The position numbers and the translations under genes were made by a program. This document shows positions 26,059 through 34,310 of a stretch of 64,000 bases of DNA, piece by piece. The DNA is taken from the NCBI RefSeq assembly GCF_013283875.1, contig NZ_CP054139.1:4340001-4404000 (forward strand), read 5' to 3'. The notes under the pieces are model-generated. The model ran no database searches. It saw only the letters and a program-made list of their open reading frames with translations, and was not told the DNA's origin. This DNA is from Mucilaginibacter mali. Lineage in GTDB: Bacteria > Bacteroidota > Bacteroidia > Sphingobacteriales > Sphingobacteriaceae. Every line of letters begins with the position of its first letter. The stretch's first letter is position 1.

Positions 26059-26871
26059 ATGGAAGAATTCTCTTTAAAAGATAAAGTAATTGTAGTTACC
26101 GGCGGTACCGGCATTTTGGGCGAAGCTTTTATCAACGGCATTGTTAAGGCTGGTGGCGCGGTTGGTATTTTGGGCCGTAACGCGCAAAAGGCGCAGGAGC
26201 GAGCCGATGCCATTAATGCAGCCGGTGGCAAAGCCATCGCTTTAGTTGCCGATGTATTGAACGAAGAACAGGTTATTGCCGCTAAAGATAAAATGCTGGC
26301 CGAATTTGGTCGCATTGATGGTTTGGTGAACGGCGCCGGTGGTAATATGCCGGGCGGTATCGTTCAGCCGGATGCGGATGTGTTTAAGCTGGACATGAAC
26401 GGCCTGCGCCAGGTAATGGACCTTAACCTTTGGGGTACCCTGATCCCTACCCAGGTATTTGGCGAGGCGATGGTACAGAGCGGCAAAGGTAGTATTGTAA
26501 ATATCTCCAGCATGGCATCGCAAAGGGTAATTACCAAAGTGCTGGGCTATACCATGGCCAAAACAGCTATCGATTCGTATACCAAATGGTTTTCGGTAGA
26601 GATGGCCAACCGCCACGGCGATAAGCTGCGCATGAACGCCATCGCTCCCGGCTTTTTCCTTACCGAGCAAAACCGTACCCTGCTTACCCAGCCCGATGGT
26701 AGCTATACCGATCGCGGCAACCTGGTGTTAAAACATACGCCATTTAAACGCTTCGGCGAGCCGGATGAACTGATCGGCGCGCTGCTGTGGCTATTAAGTG
26801 ATGCCTCTAAGTTTGTAACCGGCACGGTTGTGAATGTTGATGGCGGCTTCGCCGTTTGCAGCGGCGTTTAA
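26059..26871 (+). CDS. SDR family oxidoreductase (D-mannonate oxidoreductase-like)
   Basis: A 270-residue classical short-chain dehydrogenase. NAD(P) binding is shown by VTGGTGILGEAF near the N-terminus and NGAGG in the middle; the active site has the Ser of NISSMAS and YTMAK (Tyr-x-x-x-Lys), then NAIAPGFFLTEQN. GGTGILG and the long LTQPDGSYTDRG segment resemble the fructuronate/D-mannonate oxidoreductase-like SDR subgroup (YjmF type), which interconverts D-mannonate and D-fructuronate. No UxuA or other uronate genes are in the window, so the substrate is not certain. The start was set at MEEFSL; the frame continues 13 codons upstream but without family similarity. Confidence 0.87.
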   Translation: MEEFSLKDKVIVVTGGTGILGEAFINGIVKAGGAVGILGRNAQKAQERADAINAAGGKAIALVADVLNEEQVIAAKDKMLAEFGRIDGLVNGAGGNMPGGIVQPDADVFKLDMNGLRQVMDLNLWGTLIPTQVFGEAMVQSGKGSIVNISSMASQRVITKVLGYTMAKTAIDSYTKWFSVEMANRHGDKLRMNAIAPGFFLTEQNRTLLTQPDGSYTDRGNLVLKHTPFKRFGEPDELIGALLWLLSDASKFVTGTVVNVDGGFAVCSGV

Positions 26872-26879
26872 CGCTTAAT

Positions 26880-26962
26880 CGTCATTGGAGCGTAGCGAAG
26901 GATCCTCGATTTGCAGGCCAGTCATGCATAGCCGGGGATGCTTCACTCCGTTCAGCATGACG
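26880..26962. repeat. GTCATTGGAGC...AGCATGACG inverted repeat
   Basis: It shares the GTCATGCATAG core and GGATCC arm motif with the element at 1532-1617, but its arms have diverged. It lies just after the SDR gene. Confidence 0.8.
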
Positions 26963-26972
26963 GATATTTTAT

Positions 26973-27018
26973 ACAAAAGGAGCGCTTTACATCAACTGAT
27001 GTGAAGCGCTCCTTTTGT
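26973..27018. terminator. Bidirectional terminator between SDR and dcd
   Basis: ACAAAAGGAGCGCTTTACATCA and TGTGAAGCGCTCCTTTTGT form a stem of about 19 pairs with T-rich flanks in both directions, between two convergent genes. Confidence 0.88.
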
Positions 27019-27029
27019 ATTTTATCATT

Positions 27030-27566
27030 TTAAAACTTATTCTTCCACATCATACTCTCTACTGGCCGCGTGGTAGGGTTATTGTACTTGGCGTTGTCTT
27101 TAGTGTTGTACAGGGTTTCGATATCGCCGTCCACCACAAAATAGATCAGCTGGCCAATGGGCATGCCGGCATAAATGCGCACGGGCTGCGCGCAGGAGAT
27201 CTCCAGAGTCCAGGTATTGCAAAAGCCTACATCACCTTTACCGGCTGTTGCGTGGATATCGATACCCAAACGCCCCGTGCTCGATTTACCCTCCAAAAAG
27301 GGGATATGCTTATGGGTTTCGGTATATTCAACAGTTACGCCAAGGTACAGGGTGCCGGGTTGCAGCACAAAACCTTCTTTGGGGATCTCGAAGGCATCAA
27401 CCTCGTTATGCACCTTGGCATCCAGCACACGGTTACGGTAGGTGGCCAGGTGTTTGCCCAAATGTACATCGTACGAATTGCTGCCCAGGCACTCGCGTTT
27501 AAAAGGTTCAATAACGATAGTACCTTTGTCTATCTCTTCTAAAATGCGCTTGTCTGACAGTATCAT
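27030..27566 (-). CDS. dcd: dCTP deaminase
   Basis: A 178-residue trimeric enzyme of the dUTPase fold that deaminates dCTP to dUTP. The motifs are clear: N-terminal MILSDKRILEEI, the NSYDVHLG segment, EGKSSTGRLGIDIHATAG (the conserved Ser/Arg-containing loop) and GFCNTWTLEI with the catalytic Glu. The product is used by Dut (15.1 kb) to make dUMP. A bifunctional dCTP deaminase/dUTPase is possible but unlikely since dut is present. It is convergent with the SDR gene, with a strong terminator between. Confidence 0.95.
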   Translation of the reverse strand: MILSDKRILEEIDKGTIVIEPFKRECLGSNSYDVHLGKHLATYRNRVLDAKVHNEVDAFEIPKEGFVLQPGTLYLGVTVEYTETHKHIPFLEGKSSTGRLGIDIHATAGKGDVGFCNTWTLEISCAQPVRIYAGMPIGQLIYFVVDGDIETLYNTKDNAKYNNPTTRPVESMMWKNKF

Positions 27567-27606
27567 ATTCCTTTACTTGGGCCGACTAAATTAAAATTAT
27601 TTGAAG

Positions 27607-27614
27607 TATTTTTG
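27607..27614 (+). promoter_or_regulatory. Putative -7 box of the PPTase-lipB-SGNH operon
   Basis: TATTTTTG matches TAnnTTTG exactly, 23 bases before the start codon at 27637. It would give a very short leader for the three-gene operon. Confidence 0.5.
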
Positions 27615-27636
27615 TGCTGCTTTTCTAATTAAAATT

Positions 27637-28281
27637 ATGGCCGTAGCATACAGCAGGCAAATAGATGCCGATACCGAATTTGCCCTCTGGAAGATAGAGG
27701 AAAATACCGATGAGTTGTATGCGCGCCTGCAGTTAGATAACGACGAAAAAGCCTTTGTTGAACAGCTTCGGCACGGCAAGCGCTTCCTGCACTGGCTGGC
27801 CACAAGGGTGTTGCTGCGTACGATGCTGCGCACCGACGAATTTATCGACTGCAAGATAGACGCCCATGGCAAACCCTATCTGGTTAATTTGCCCTACCAT
27901 ATTTCGCTTAGTCACTCGTTTGATTATGCTGCGGTAATGATCAGCAAGCGCGGGCCGGTTGGTATCGATATTGAGCAGATGCAGCAAAAGGTAGAGCGCA
28001 TTGCCCCCCGATTCCTGAATAAGACCGAACTGGCATCTATACCAAAGGATAAGAATTACGTGAATAGCTTGTATGCGTGCTGGTGCGCCAAGGAGGCCAT
28101 TTATAAATGCAACGGTGAAAAGGAAGTGTCATTCAGGGATAACATCAGCCTGCAACCCTTTGCTTACGGACAGGAGGGCAACATACAAGCACAGTTAAGC
28201 AAGGGCGATAAGAATTTAAACTATACCGTGCAATATTTGCAATACCAGGATTATATGGTGGGTTACGTAAAGGGTGAATGA
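27637..28281 (+). CDS. 4'-phosphopantetheinyl transferase
   Basis: A 214-residue Sfp-type transferase that loads the phosphopantetheine arm of CoA onto carrier proteins. The two signature motifs are GIDIEQMQQKVERIAPRF (Mg-binding Asp/Glu) and WCAKEAIYK (the WxxKEA motif). HISLSHSFDYAAV matches the N-terminal half-domain motif. I use ATG 27637 (MAVAYS); an in-frame TTG 12 codons upstream overlaps the promoter-like box. It overlaps lipB by 4 bases. The carrier substrate (ACP or other) is not evident from context; pairing with lipB fits general acyl-carrier metabolism. Confidence 0.93.
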   Translation: MAVAYSRQIDADTEFALWKIEENTDELYARLQLDNDEKAFVEQLRHGKRFLHWLATRVLLRTMLRTDEFIDCKIDAHGKPYLVNLPYHISLSHSFDYAAVMISKRGPVGIDIEQMQQKVERIAPRFLNKTELASIPKDKNYVNSLYACWCAKEAIYKCNGEKEVSFRDNISLQPFAYGQEGNIQAQLSKGDKNLNYTVQYLQYQDYMVGYVKGE

Positions 28282-29033
28282 ATAATATGAAGAACAAACA
28301 AGTATTTTTCCAGGATTGGGGTTTGATAGATTACCAGGACGGCTGGAACCGGCAGGAAGCCCTTTTTGCCGATACCGTGAAGCAAAAGATAGAGCTGCGC
28401 CAAAAGCAGGTAGCCATGGCTGATGCCAGCGCCGGCCATACTTACGAGCATTGTGTTGCCGAAGAAATCCCTAACTACCTTGTCTTCTGTGAGCATCCGC
28501 ATGTATACACTTTAGGCAAAAGCGGTCGCCCCGAAAATTTATTGTTGGATGAGCAGGGCTTGAAGGAAAAAAAGGCCACCTATTACCATATTAACCGCGG
28601 CGGCGATATCACCTATCATGGTCCGGGGCAAATAGTCGGCTACCCGATACTGGATCTGGAGAATTTTTTTACCGATATACACCTGTACCTGCGCACGCTG
28701 GAGGAAGCTGTGATATTAACCCTTGCCGATTATGGTTTGCAAGCCGGCCGCTATCCGGGCTATACCGGTGTTTGGTTTGATGCCGATAATGCCCGTGCCC
28801 GCAAAATTTGCGCATTGGGTGTGCGTTGCAGTCGCTGGGTAACCATGCACGGCTTTGCCTTTAATGTTAATGCAGACCTCGACTACTTTAAAAACATCGT
28901 GCCCTGCGGCATCGACGATAAAGCGGTAACATCACTGCAGGCCGAACTGGGTCGCGAGGTTGATATGGAAGAAGTTAAACAAATCCTTAGGCACCATATT
29001 TCCGTACTTTTCGGTATGGAGATGGTAGAATGA
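28278..29033 (+). CDS. lipB: Lipoyl(octanoyl) transferase
   Basis: A 251-residue enzyme that moves octanoyl from ACP to lipoyl domains of 2-oxoacid dehydrogenases, the first step of lipoate synthesis. Active-site Lys176 (ARKICALGVR) and Cys210 (IVPCGI) are present, with the RGGDITYHGPGQIVGYP motif at 108-123 and WVTMHGFAFNVN. There is an N-terminal extension of about 45 residues relative to short LipB proteins, a known variant in Bacteroidota. ATGA overlaps couple it to the PPTase gene before and the SGNH gene after. LipA is not in the window. Confidence 0.96.
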   Translation: MNNMKNKQVFFQDWGLIDYQDGWNRQEALFADTVKQKIELRQKQVAMADASAGHTYEHCVAEEIPNYLVFCEHPHVYTLGKSGRPENLLLDEQGLKEKKATYYHINRGGDITYHGPGQIVGYPILDLENFFTDIHLYLRTLEEAVILTLADYGLQAGRYPGYTGVWFDADNARARKICALGVRCSRWVTMHGFAFNVNADLDYFKNIVPCGIDDKAVTSLQAELGREVDMEEVKQILRHHISVLFGMEMVE

Positions 29034-29749
29034 AGACGTTAACACTATTTTTATTGGGGATAGGCAGCCTGTTTGCCTGTTCAAAAACGGTATCGCCTGT
29101 AACGGCCGATGCCACGGTAACCACAAGCACACCAAGCACTATGCCTGCCACCACACCAAAAGCTATCAGCTACCTTGCCCTGGGCGATTCGTACACCATC
29201 GGTCAATCGGTAGAACAAAAGGATTCGTTCCCTTACCAGTTGAGCACGCGCCTCAATATCCAGTCGCCAAGCATTATTGCCCAAACCGGGTGGACGGCCG
29301 ATAACCTGATTGCCGCTATTGATGGTAGCAGCGTTAAAAGCAATACTTACGATATGGTAACCCTGCTCATTGGCGTGAACGACCAATACCAGGGCCTGAG
29401 CCAAACCAACTACCGCACCAAATTTGTGCAGTTATTAAATACCGCCATTGCCTTTGCCAAAGGCAACAAAGCCCATGTAATTGTAGTATCCATCCCCGAT
29501 TACGGCGTTACCCCATTCGCCAACGGCGCCGGTGCTACCATCGGCCCGCTGATTGATCAGTTTAACGCTATTAATAAAGAAGAGACTGACAAACAGGGAA
29601 TAAGCTATGTGAATATCACCCCCATATCTAAACAGGCAGCTACCGACAAATCGTTGATCGCAGTAGATGGCTTGCATCCATCAGGTAGTATGTATGCCCT
29701 TTGGGTGAATATGATTGCGCCGGTAGCGGTTAAGCAGTTGGAGTTATAG
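29030..29749 (+). CDS. SGNH/GDSL-family lipoprotein hydrolase
   Basis: A 239-residue predicted lipoprotein (lipobox LFAC, Cys17) with a Thr-rich linker. The SGNH blocks are complete: GDSYT (Ser54), the Gly block around TGWTADN, GVND (Asn of block III) and DGLHPS (Asp213, His216). Such enzymes hydrolyse esters or lysophospholipids; the lipoprotein signal puts it at the outer membrane or periplasm. It is third in an operon with PPTase and LipB, coupled through an ATGA overlap, although the functional link is not obvious. The substrate is unknown. Confidence 0.92.
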   Translation: MKTLTLFLLGIGSLFACSKTVSPVTADATVTTSTPSTMPATTPKAISYLALGDSYTIGQSVEQKDSFPYQLSTRLNIQSPSIIAQTGWTADNLIAAIDGSSVKSNTYDMVTLLIGVNDQYQGLSQTNYRTKFVQLLNTAIAFAKGNKAHVIVVSIPDYGVTPFANGAGATIGPLIDQFNAINKEETDKQGISYVNITPISKQAATDKSLIAVDGLHPSGSMYALWVNMIAPVAVKQLEL

Positions 29750-29768
29750 GGGCGCGATAATAACCCAT

Positions 29769-29864
29769 TGTCATTGCGAGCGATAGCGCGGCAATCCCAT
29801 AGGACAAGCAACGAGGACCTGCCTATGGGATTGCCACGTCGCTATCGCTCCTCGCAATGACAAG
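29769..29864. repeat. GTCATTGCGAG...CTCGCAATGAC inverted repeat
   Basis: Outer ends TTGTCATTGCGAGCGATAGC and GCTATCGCTCCTCGCAATGACAA, inner arms GGCAATCCCATAGG / CCTATGGGATTGCC. Same family as 44756-44861 and 47540-47634. It lies between convergent genes. Confidence 0.9.
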
Positions 29865-29877
29865 TTTTACTAAAAGC

Positions 29878-31179
29878 CTACCCCTTCGCCCCGGCCGCAA
29901 TCTCCGTTATCGCCTTCACCAACTTATCCATATCGGCAATAGTAGTATACACATGCGGCGTAATGCGCACGCATTTAATATTCTCGATAACGATAGATGT
30001 GGTATGAATCTTATACTTGCCAAATAGCGCATTGTCAACCTCCTGTGGTGTCATGCCATCAATAGAAACCCCGCAAATTGCGCAGGAATATTCGGGTTTT
30101 AGCGAGGTGTGCAGGCGCACTTTGGGAACCTTTTGTACACGGCTGGCCCAGTAGTTCTTCAGGTAACGGATGCGTTCTTCCTTTCGTTTGCTGCCAATGG
30201 CATTATGGAAATTGACGGCTTCGCCAATACCCTGCTCTATCGGGAAACTTCGGGTACCGATGTTTTCGAACTTACGGATGTCGGCGCTTTGCGGGTTATC
30301 ATCGCACAGCAAGGTCCACACCTTGGCTATCTTCTCCTTTTTTATCCACATCATCCCGCTGCCGATGGGCGCTGAAAGGAACTTATGCAAACTGGTGCCA
30401 AAGTAATCGCAATTGAGATCGGGGATCTTAAAATCAAGCAGACCGAACGAATGCGCGCCATCCACAATAACCTCTATGCCTCGAACATGCGCCATATCGC
30501 AGATCTTGCGCACCGGCATAATTTGCCCCACCCAGTTGATGACATGGGTAACGTGGATCAGTTTGGTTTTTGGGGTGATGGCATCGGCATAAGCCTTTAC
30601 AATTTGCTCGTCGTTTTCTATAGGGAAATCGAAGCTTAATTGTTTGTATACAATGCCCTCGCGTGCCTGGCGTTGCAGGTAGGCTTGCCGCATGTGCGGG
30701 TAATCCTGCCGGGTGCCGATCACCTCGTCGCCCTTTTTCAGGTCGAGGCCGTAGATAATGGTATTTAACGCCTCGGTGGCGTTGCGGTTAACGGCAATCT
30801 CTTCGGGCGATGAACCGGCCAGCAGGGCCAGCTTTTCGCGCAGGGGTTCGCGGCCCTGATCGAGGATGCGCCACATGTAGTAGGATGGGCCCTGGTTTGA
30901 TAGTTGATTGTAACGCTCAACCGCCTCCTGTACCACAATGGGCGATGGCGACACCCCGCCATTGTTCAATATCATGATATTAGTGCTGGCGCTGTAGGCC
31001 CGCTGAATAATGGCCCAATAATCCTCATCTTGTGCTATTTGTTGTGGCGTAAGATTGCTTATGCGGGCCTCGGCCTTGCGCCACTCTTCGGCATGCGCCT
31101 GGTTAAACAAACTGGTGGCCGAAAACGCGCCGGTAAGCACGGCGGCCTGTTTCAGGAACGATCGTCGGTTATTGGTCAT
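29878..31179 (-). CDS. Aminotransferase class V-fold PLP enzyme with twin-arginine signal
   Basis: A 433-residue protein. The N-terminus NNRRSFLKQAAVLTGAFSA is a good Tat signal (RRSFLK, hydrophobic core, AHA cleavage near residue 30). The rest is a class V aminotransferase fold: PLP-ring Asp240 and His243 (VDGAHSFG), Schiff-base Lys266 (TSLHKFLSAP), and NRNATEALNTI near 131-141. Relatives include isopenicillin-N epimerase-like and cysteine desulfurase-like proteins. Export of a folded PLP enzyme with its cofactor would explain the need for Tat. The substrate is unknown. It is monocistronic, in the opposite direction to its neighbours. Confidence 0.9.
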   Translation of the reverse strand: MTNNRRSFLKQAAVLTGAFSATSLFNQAHAEEWRKAEARISNLTPQQIAQDEDYWAIIQRAYSASTNIMILNNGGVSPSPIVVQEAVERYNQLSNQGPSYYMWRILDQGREPLREKLALLAGSSPEEIAVNRNATEALNTIIYGLDLKKGDEVIGTRQDYPHMRQAYLQRQAREGIVYKQLSFDFPIENDEQIVKAYADAITPKTKLIHVTHVINWVGQIMPVRKICDMAHVRGIEVIVDGAHSFGLLDFKIPDLNCDYFGTSLHKFLSAPIGSGMMWIKKEKIAKVWTLLCDDNPQSADIRKFENIGTRSFPIEQGIGEAVNFHNAIGSKRKEERIRYLKNYWASRVQKVPKVRLHTSLKPEYSCAICGVSIDGMTPQEVDNALFGKYKIHTTSIVIENIKCVRITPHVYTTIADMDKLVKAITEIAAGAKG

Positions 31180-31495
31180 AAACGAATTTAGGGGAATGTT
31201 TTGAGGGATGCAAGTGTTTTAGACTCACCCCGGCTACCACAACTGGCTTCAGTTTGTAACTGAAGCCTATGGATAAGAGAAAGTCTGCGACTTTCGTTAT
31301 ACAGCCAAGTTATAAACTTGCCCTCATCCGTAAGCTTCAGTTACAAACTGAAGCCTGTGCGGGGATCGGGTGAGTATAAACTTCTTTAATCAAAAACCGC
31401 GCAACCCGATGTGCCAAAATCACATTTATGTTAAATGGTTATTAAATGGCATAAATAACTAATAAATTAGGCTCAGGAATTAAAACTATAGCAAC
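31180..31495. repeat. Intergenic region with ACTCACCC...GGGTGAGT repeat and TTCAGTTACAAACTGAA arms
   Basis: 31222-31376 is a composite inverted repeat: ends AGACTCACCC / GGGTGAGT and inner blocks GGCTTCAGTTTGTAACTGAAGC / GCTTCAGTTACAAACTGAAGCC, each itself palindromic. The remaining 120 bases are AT-rich and probably hold the promoter of the M16 operon; no clear box was found. Confidence 0.8.
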
Positions 31496-32881
31496 ATGAC
31501 CCTAAAACTTACTAAACAATTAATGCTGTGCGCCTTTGTGCTTTTAAGTGCGCTGAGCGTTTCGGCGCAGACCCAGCCGCGGCTGCAACCCGGCTATTTT
31601 TGGAAAAAACTTCCCAACGGACTGGAAGTTGTGGTGATAGAAAACCATAAAGTGCCCCTTGCAACCATTGAAATTGCCGTGAAGAACGGCGCCTATACCG
31701 AGGGCCCGGAATACAGCGGCCTCTCGCACCTGTTCGAGCACATGTTCTTTAAAGCTAATAAGGATTTCCCTACGCAGGAGAAGTTGCTGCACCGTATACA
31801 GGAACTTGGCGCTATTTTTAATGGCACTACCGATGTGGAGCGGGTGAACTATTTCTTCACTTTTAATGCAGATAGCTTAAAAGGTGGCCTTAACTTTCTA
31901 AACTCCTGTATCCGTTTCCCGATATACCGTGCTGAAGATATGGCTAAGGAACGCCCGGTGGTTGACGGCGAGTTTCAGCGCGCGGAGAGCGACCCGGGCT
32001 TTTTGTTAAGCTACGAAACCAGCAAATACCTGTGGGGCGACCAGATCACCCGTAAAAATGCCATCGGTATTCACGAGATCATCAACACGGCTACGCCCGA
32101 AAAGATGATGATCATTAAAGATAAATACTACTATCCAAACAACAGCCTGCTAACTATCTGCGGCGATGTGGAGCATGAAAAAGCCTTTAAACTGGCCGAA
32201 TCTATCTTTGGCAGCTGGCAGAGCAGCGGTTTCGATCCGCATGTAAAATATCCTATCCCTCCATTCGAGCCGGTGAAGAAGAGCGTGGCCTTTGTAAAGG
32301 AATCATCCATAGCGCAAACGCCTTACATGAATTTTTCGTGGCAGGGGCCATCTTATGCCAAAGATTCGGCTGCTACTTTAGCTGCCGATGTGTTTAACCG
32401 TATAATGGCGCTTAACTCGTCAAAGTTCCGCCAGGCACTGGTTGATAAAAGATTGGCAGTGAGCGCTGGTGTAAGCTACGGCACTACCCACTATACCGGC
32501 GAGATCAGCATGTTTGTGGTACCAAACCCCGAAAAAATGAAGGAATGCTTTGATGAGGTGAACAATCAAATAGCCCAGTGGACCAGCGCCGATTATTTTA
32601 CCGACGAACAACTAAGCGACGCCATTGCCGCCCTGGTGCGTGCCCAAAGCCGCGCTAAGGAAAAACCGTCGAGCCTGAACAGTCAGCTGAGTTATGCCTG
32701 GTGCAGCGAATCGTTTGCTTATGATACCGACCTGGCCGATAATTACAAAAAGGTAACCCGTGCCGATATTAAACGGTATGTGGATACCTACATAGCGGGC
32801 AAACCCCTGGTATCGGGCATTATCCTGAAGCCTGAAGTGAACAAGCAATATAATGTGGCATCGTTTTTTGTAGCCAAGTAA
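31496..32881 (+). CDS. M16 zinc protease, catalytic subunit
   Basis: A 461-residue exported protein (signal peptide about 1-24, ending VSAQ) of the M16B family. The inverted zinc motif HLFEH is at 78-82 and the third ligand Glu159 (VVDGEF) lies 77 residues beyond, the standard spacing. The length is one M16 half. The second gene, 22 bases downstream, encodes a partner lacking the motif, so the two probably form a periplasmic heterodimer that degrades peptides, as in other two-chain M16B systems. The Lys/Arg-rich KYWxP region for substrate binding was not traced. Confidence 0.94.
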   Translation: MTLKLTKQLMLCAFVLLSALSVSAQTQPRLQPGYFWKKLPNGLEVVVIENHKVPLATIEIAVKNGAYTEGPEYSGLSHLFEHMFFKANKDFPTQEKLLHRIQELGAIFNGTTDVERVNYFFTFNADSLKGGLNFLNSCIRFPIYRAEDMAKERPVVDGEFQRAESDPGFLLSYETSKYLWGDQITRKNAIGIHEIINTATPEKMMIIKDKYYYPNNSLLTICGDVEHEKAFKLAESIFGSWQSSGFDPHVKYPIPPFEPVKKSVAFVKESSIAQTPYMNFSWQGPSYAKDSAATLAADVFNRIMALNSSKFRQALVDKRLAVSAGVSYGTTHYTGEISMFVVPNPEKMKECFDEVNNQIAQWTSADYFTDEQLSDAIAALVRAQSRAKEKPSSLNSQLSYAWCSESFAYDTDLADNYKKVTRADIKRYVDTYIAGKPLVSGIILKPEVNKQYNVASFFVAK

Positions 32882-32903
32882 AACCTGATCAAAATTAAAA
32901 AAA

Positions 32904-34241
32904 ATGAAGAAACGTATGTTCATGCTGTTAATAACAGCATCACTATTCAGCATAAACGAGGTTAACGCGCAACAACAGCAACCGTATGAAATGACCGTAA
33001 GCGGCGTAAAGGTAATTGTGCAGCCCAGCGGTAACGATATTGTAGAGATCCAAACTATCCTGAAGGGCGGCGTACAGAACTACCCGGCCAATAAGGCAGG
33101 TATAGAAGCTTTAGCAATGACCGGCCTGAGCGAATGCGGAACCCAGAAGCAGGATAAAAACAGCTTTAAAAATAAAATGGATAAGCTAAGCGCGCAGGTA
33201 GGCGCCGGCGCTGGTAAGGATTATGCCGTTATCCGGATGAACTGTATTAAAAGCGATTTTGAGAATGTGTGGCCGCTATACGTAGAGGCCATGACCATGC
33301 CTAAATACGATGAAAAAGAGTTTGCCCGTATCAAGCAAAACCAGCTGACCGGTATTAAAGCCCAGGAAGCGCAGCCGGATGCCGCTATTGATAACTTTGC
33401 CAATAAAATGGCTTTCGAGGGCCGCGATTACGCCGTTAACCCATCGGGCACTGCCGAATCGGTTACGCCGCTGACTGCTGCTGATGTGAAGGCTTACTAT
33501 GCTAATTTGCTCACCAAATCGCGCATGTATATTATAGTTGTGGCCGATCTGGACCGCATGGATATCGAGAACAAGGTTAAGGGTTTATTGAGCGGCATTA
33601 AGCAAGGTTCGCCATTCACGCTGAAGAAATCGTTCTTCAGGGCTTATAAAAACACCTTTTCTACCGATACCCGCGAATTGGCTACCAACTATATTGAGGG
33701 GGTAAGCAGCGGCCCGCAACCAGGCGCGCCCGATTTTGACGCGTTCAACATCGCTATGCGTATTTTTTACGATCGCCATTTCCTTGATGTGCGTACCAAC
33801 AACGGCTTATCTTATGCTCCGCAGGTGCGTTTTGCCGTGGGTGCTACCTCGGTTACCAAGATCAACGTATCAACCACCCAACCCGATAAATATATTGCCG
33901 TATTTGATAAACTGGTTGACAAAACCAAATCGGGCGGTTTTACCGAAGATGAGGTGAAGAATATGAAAGCCAGCTACCTGACCGGCGTATACTATCGTAA
34001 CGAGACCAATACGGCCCAGGCATCGGCCCTGGCCAGCAACGAGTTGCTGTTTAACGATTGGAAACGTACCAATAACCTGGTAGATCATATCAAAAAGTTA
34101 ACCCCGGCGCAAATCAGCGACGCGTTCCGTAAATACATTGGTAACATTATGTGGGTATACCAGGGCGATCCGAAAAAGGTAACGCCAACCCTGTTCACCA
34201 ACGGTACCCTGCACAAAGGTGATAACCCTGTGATGCAGTAG
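32904..34241 (+). CDS. M16 family protease, non-catalytic partner
   Basis: A 445-residue exported protein (signal peptide about 1-22, ending VNAQ) homologous to M16 peptidases. At the position of HxxEH it reads GIEALAMTGLSECGT, so the zinc site is absent. The C-terminal half retains M16 features such as LSYAPQVRFAVG and the RNETNTAQASALAS segment. It is translated 22 bases after the catalytic subunit and is followed by a hairpin terminator. By analogy with mitochondrial processing peptidase and bacterial two-chain M16B enzymes it should shape the chamber and substrate choice. Confidence 0.92.
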   Translation: MKKRMFMLLITASLFSINEVNAQQQQPYEMTVSGVKVIVQPSGNDIVEIQTILKGGVQNYPANKAGIEALAMTGLSECGTQKQDKNSFKNKMDKLSAQVGAGAGKDYAVIRMNCIKSDFENVWPLYVEAMTMPKYDEKEFARIKQNQLTGIKAQEAQPDAAIDNFANKMAFEGRDYAVNPSGTAESVTPLTAADVKAYYANLLTKSRMYIIVVADLDRMDIENKVKGLLSGIKQGSPFTLKKSFFRAYKNTFSTDTRELATNYIEGVSSGPQPGAPDFDAFNIAMRIFYDRHFLDVRTNNGLSYAPQVRFAVGATSVTKINVSTTQPDKYIAVFDKLVDKTKSGGFTEDEVKNMKASYLTGVYYRNETNTAQASALASNELLFNDWKRTNNLVDHIKKLTPAQISDAFRKYIGNIMWVYQGDPKKVTPTLFTNGTLHKGDNPVMQ

Positions 34242-34273
34242 TTTCAGTTTGGAGTCTTAAGATTTAAGTCAGA

Positions 34274-34310
34274 AGTCCCTGGGTTTTTAAAACTCAGGGG
34301 CTTTCTTTTT
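34274..34310 (+). terminator. Terminator of the M16 operon
   Basis: AGTCCCTGGGTTTT and AAAACTCAGGGGCT pair around a 2-3 base loop, followed by TTTCTTTTT. It lies 32 bases after the second M16 gene and abuts the end of the convergent kinase gene. Confidence 0.8.
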
